Origin: Candidatus Poribacteria bacterium
GTDB taxonomy: Bacteria > Poribacteria > WGA-4E > WGA-3G
Direction: 5' to 3'
Length of the DNA stretch: 37,355 nt
Assembly (NCBI GenBank): GCA_021295735.1
Contig: JAGWBU010000036.1
Coordinates: forward strand, 15,635 to 52,989
Shown here piece after piece: positions 36,255 to 37,355 of this stretch (positions are counted from its first letter, which is position 1; the number at the start of each line of letters is the position of its first letter). A model generated the notes under the pieces. That model was not told the DNA's origin and did not search any database. It saw only the letters and a program-made list of their open reading frames with translations. Made by a program: the position numbers and the translations under genes.

Positions 36255-37127
36255 CTATCCCCGCCAAGCCGAATCAATACTGGTGTATCCGTGTGTATAT
36301 TTGTGCAGATGTGGCGGTAAATCCGCTAAAAATTGCTTGCCTACATCCGGTATTTCCCACGGAATATCAATGTGGTGATCTTGACTCCGAAAACCGATAG
36401 CGCACGATAGCCTTATCTCGTCAATCTGGTTCGGGAATGCGGCGTGATATGTACGATGCGCAAACACAATCATATCACCGGGGTTCGTAAAGAGTGGTAC
36501 GACTCCCGGAACATCAAAACCTGTGTATGCCTTCTCTTCTCCACCTATTTTGTAAAATGAACGTTTATCTGCTGTGAGGTTGAAACCTTCTGGACCTTCC
36601 CAGTTTTCCACATGGGAATCTGCAATCACACATAAACCGCCGTGTTCTGGACGCGAACCGGTGATGTAAAACCATTTGCCCGAGGGCCACATTCCTCGGT
36701 TCAGCACATCACCAGAATTTTTGGGTGTATCCATAGAAAACCCGCACCAATCGGTATGCCACGCAACAGGATGCGATCCGGGCATCCGAATGATTGCAGC
36801 AGAGCGATGTACGGTCAGTTCATCTGCGCCAATCAGGTGCCGATGGACTTCCATGAACGGTTCATATTCCAGCAGCTGCCACGCCCCTTTGCCAGATTCA
36901 ATCCAAGCATGTCGGGTACGACTTTGTCCCTGCTCTAATTCTCTGTTTGGGTCTGTGCCATCAAAAATGGCTTGTTTCAAACTATCAACTAACTCAACAG
37001 GCAGCACGTCTTTAACAATTGCAAACCCATGTGCCACTAAACATTCAGACATTTGGGAAAGCTGATCAATTTCAAACTCGTAAGTGTATCCAAGCTCAGG
37101 TTTTTGGATTTTTAAATAATGTTCCAT
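36255..37127 (-). CDS. phytanoyl-CoA dioxygenase (PhyH) family oxygenase
   Basis: The 290-residue Fe(II)/2-oxoglutarate-dependent oxygenase has a double-stranded beta-helix core. Fe ligands are His124 and Asp126 in VAWHTDWCGF and His228 in HRTYHAAFPNQ; Arg239 (DEIRLS) should bind 2-oxoglutarate. The N-terminus has LVAHGFAIVKDVLPVELVDSL, typical of the family. These enzymes hydroxylate lipids, secondary metabolites or amino acids, and the substrate cannot be assigned. It converges on the PIN-like gene with only four bases between stops, so no terminator separates them. The family is strongly expanded in Poribacteria-like genomes as I recall, which supports the taxonomic guess. Confidence 0.9.
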   Translation of the reverse strand: MEHYLKIQKPELGYTYEFEIDQLSQMSECLVAHGFAIVKDVLPVELVDSLKQAIFDGTDPNRELEQGQSRTRHAWIESGKGAWQLLEYEPFMEVHRHLIGADELTVHRSAAIIRMPGSHPVAWHTDWCGFSMDTPKNSGDVLNRGMWPSGKWFYITGSRPEHGGLCVIADSHVENWEGPEGFNLTADKRSFYKIGGEEKAYTGFDVPGVVPLFTNPGDMIVFAHRTYHAAFPNQIDEIRLSCAIGFRSQDHHIDIPWEIPDVGKQFLADLPPHLHKYTHGYTSIDSAWRG

Positions 37128-37355
37128 AGCAAATATCCCTAAAGTATTTATACAGTATTCTATGATACGTTCGCTATCATGTCAATGTCATTTTCCGGTT
37201 ATCCTCTTGCACTAATTGCCAACTTTTGTTAGAATACTAATGGAAAATAAATATCATCCAAGATTCGGAAGTAGCACAGTCATAGTGACCCACTACCTAA
37301 AGGCAGGGGCTTGTGCTTCGTAGCAGTTAGCGTTTCCGAAGAAGCGTCTTACATC
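37128..37355. other. non-coding right edge, possibly the end of a mobile element
   Basis: The first 120 bases should hold the PhyH promoter. From about 37280 the sequence reads CCCACTACCT, then AGGCAGGGG and GCTTGTGCTTCG; an imperfect stem can form between the first two. It resembles what I remember of ends of IS200/IS605-type elements with TnpB, but no transposase is within the window, so this is only a suspicion. Confidence 0.25.

Overview
The window looks like a chromosomal segment of an uncultured Gram-negative bacterium at roughly 43-45% G+C. An outer membrane is implied by a TonB-dependent receptor, a TonB protein and lipoproteins. The mix of a mandelate racemase/muconate lactonizing (MR/MLE) enzyme, a phytanoyl-CoA dioxygenase, many TPR and AAA proteins and dense short palindromic intergenic repeats resembles Candidatus Poribacteria or a related sponge/marine PVC-adjacent lineage. 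That assignment is inference from gene style; there is no rRNA marker. No tRNA, rRNA, CRISPR array, complete transposase or prophage was found.

Layout. 1-2.1 kb (+): an FRG-domain gene without a normal start codon, a TPR gene in the same frame after a single stop, and a four-helix membrane protein; it looks like an accessory or conflict cassette. 2.2-7.5 kb (-): a tight four-gene operon of an MR/MLE enzyme, an ABC exporter with an N-terminal zinc-ribbon extension, a DUF1854 protein and a TonB-like DUF4159 protein. 7.5-8.2 kb: hairpin-rich gap. 8.2-10.4 kb (+): katG, clearly more G+C-rich than its surroundings. 10.6-11.9 kb (+): UMF1/Atg22-type MFS transporter. 12.1-18.2 kb (-): a TonB uptake locus (receptor, beta-helix lipoprotein, small lipoprotein, TonB). 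18.4-20.0 kb (+): a DGK/dolichol-kinase-like enzyme and a TrmJ-type RNA methyltransferase. 20.1-21.7 kb (+): an AAA ATPase with a C-terminal PD-(D/E)XK domain, followed by a decayed second copy of the trmJ 3' end. 21.8-33.3 kb (+): a membrane spermidine-synthase-like/TPR fusion, aspS, a dicarboxylate/glutamate symporter, an AI-2E-type permease and der. 33.4-36.3 kb (+): a 2-hydroxyacid dehydrogenase, then an AAA ATPase/PIN-like pair. 36.3-37.1 kb (-): phytanoyl-CoA dioxygenase.

The strongest unusual signals are these. (1) An AI-2E permease carries about 370 extra residues with five or six propeller-like repeats between its membrane helices. (2) A trmJ 3'-end remnant downstream of the AAA/PD-(D/E)XK gene suggests that this gene arrived as a unit at the end of trmJ. 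(3) A DUF3696-like AAA ATPase is coupled to a PIN-like protein, a candidate two-gene defence or toxin module. (4) An FRG/TPR/4TM cassette has a repeat at the FRG 5' end. (5) AspRS and the symporter each carry an in-frame insertion, so three of four neighbouring conserved genes have expanded loops. All functions are inferred by reading the sequence; nothing was searched against databases.
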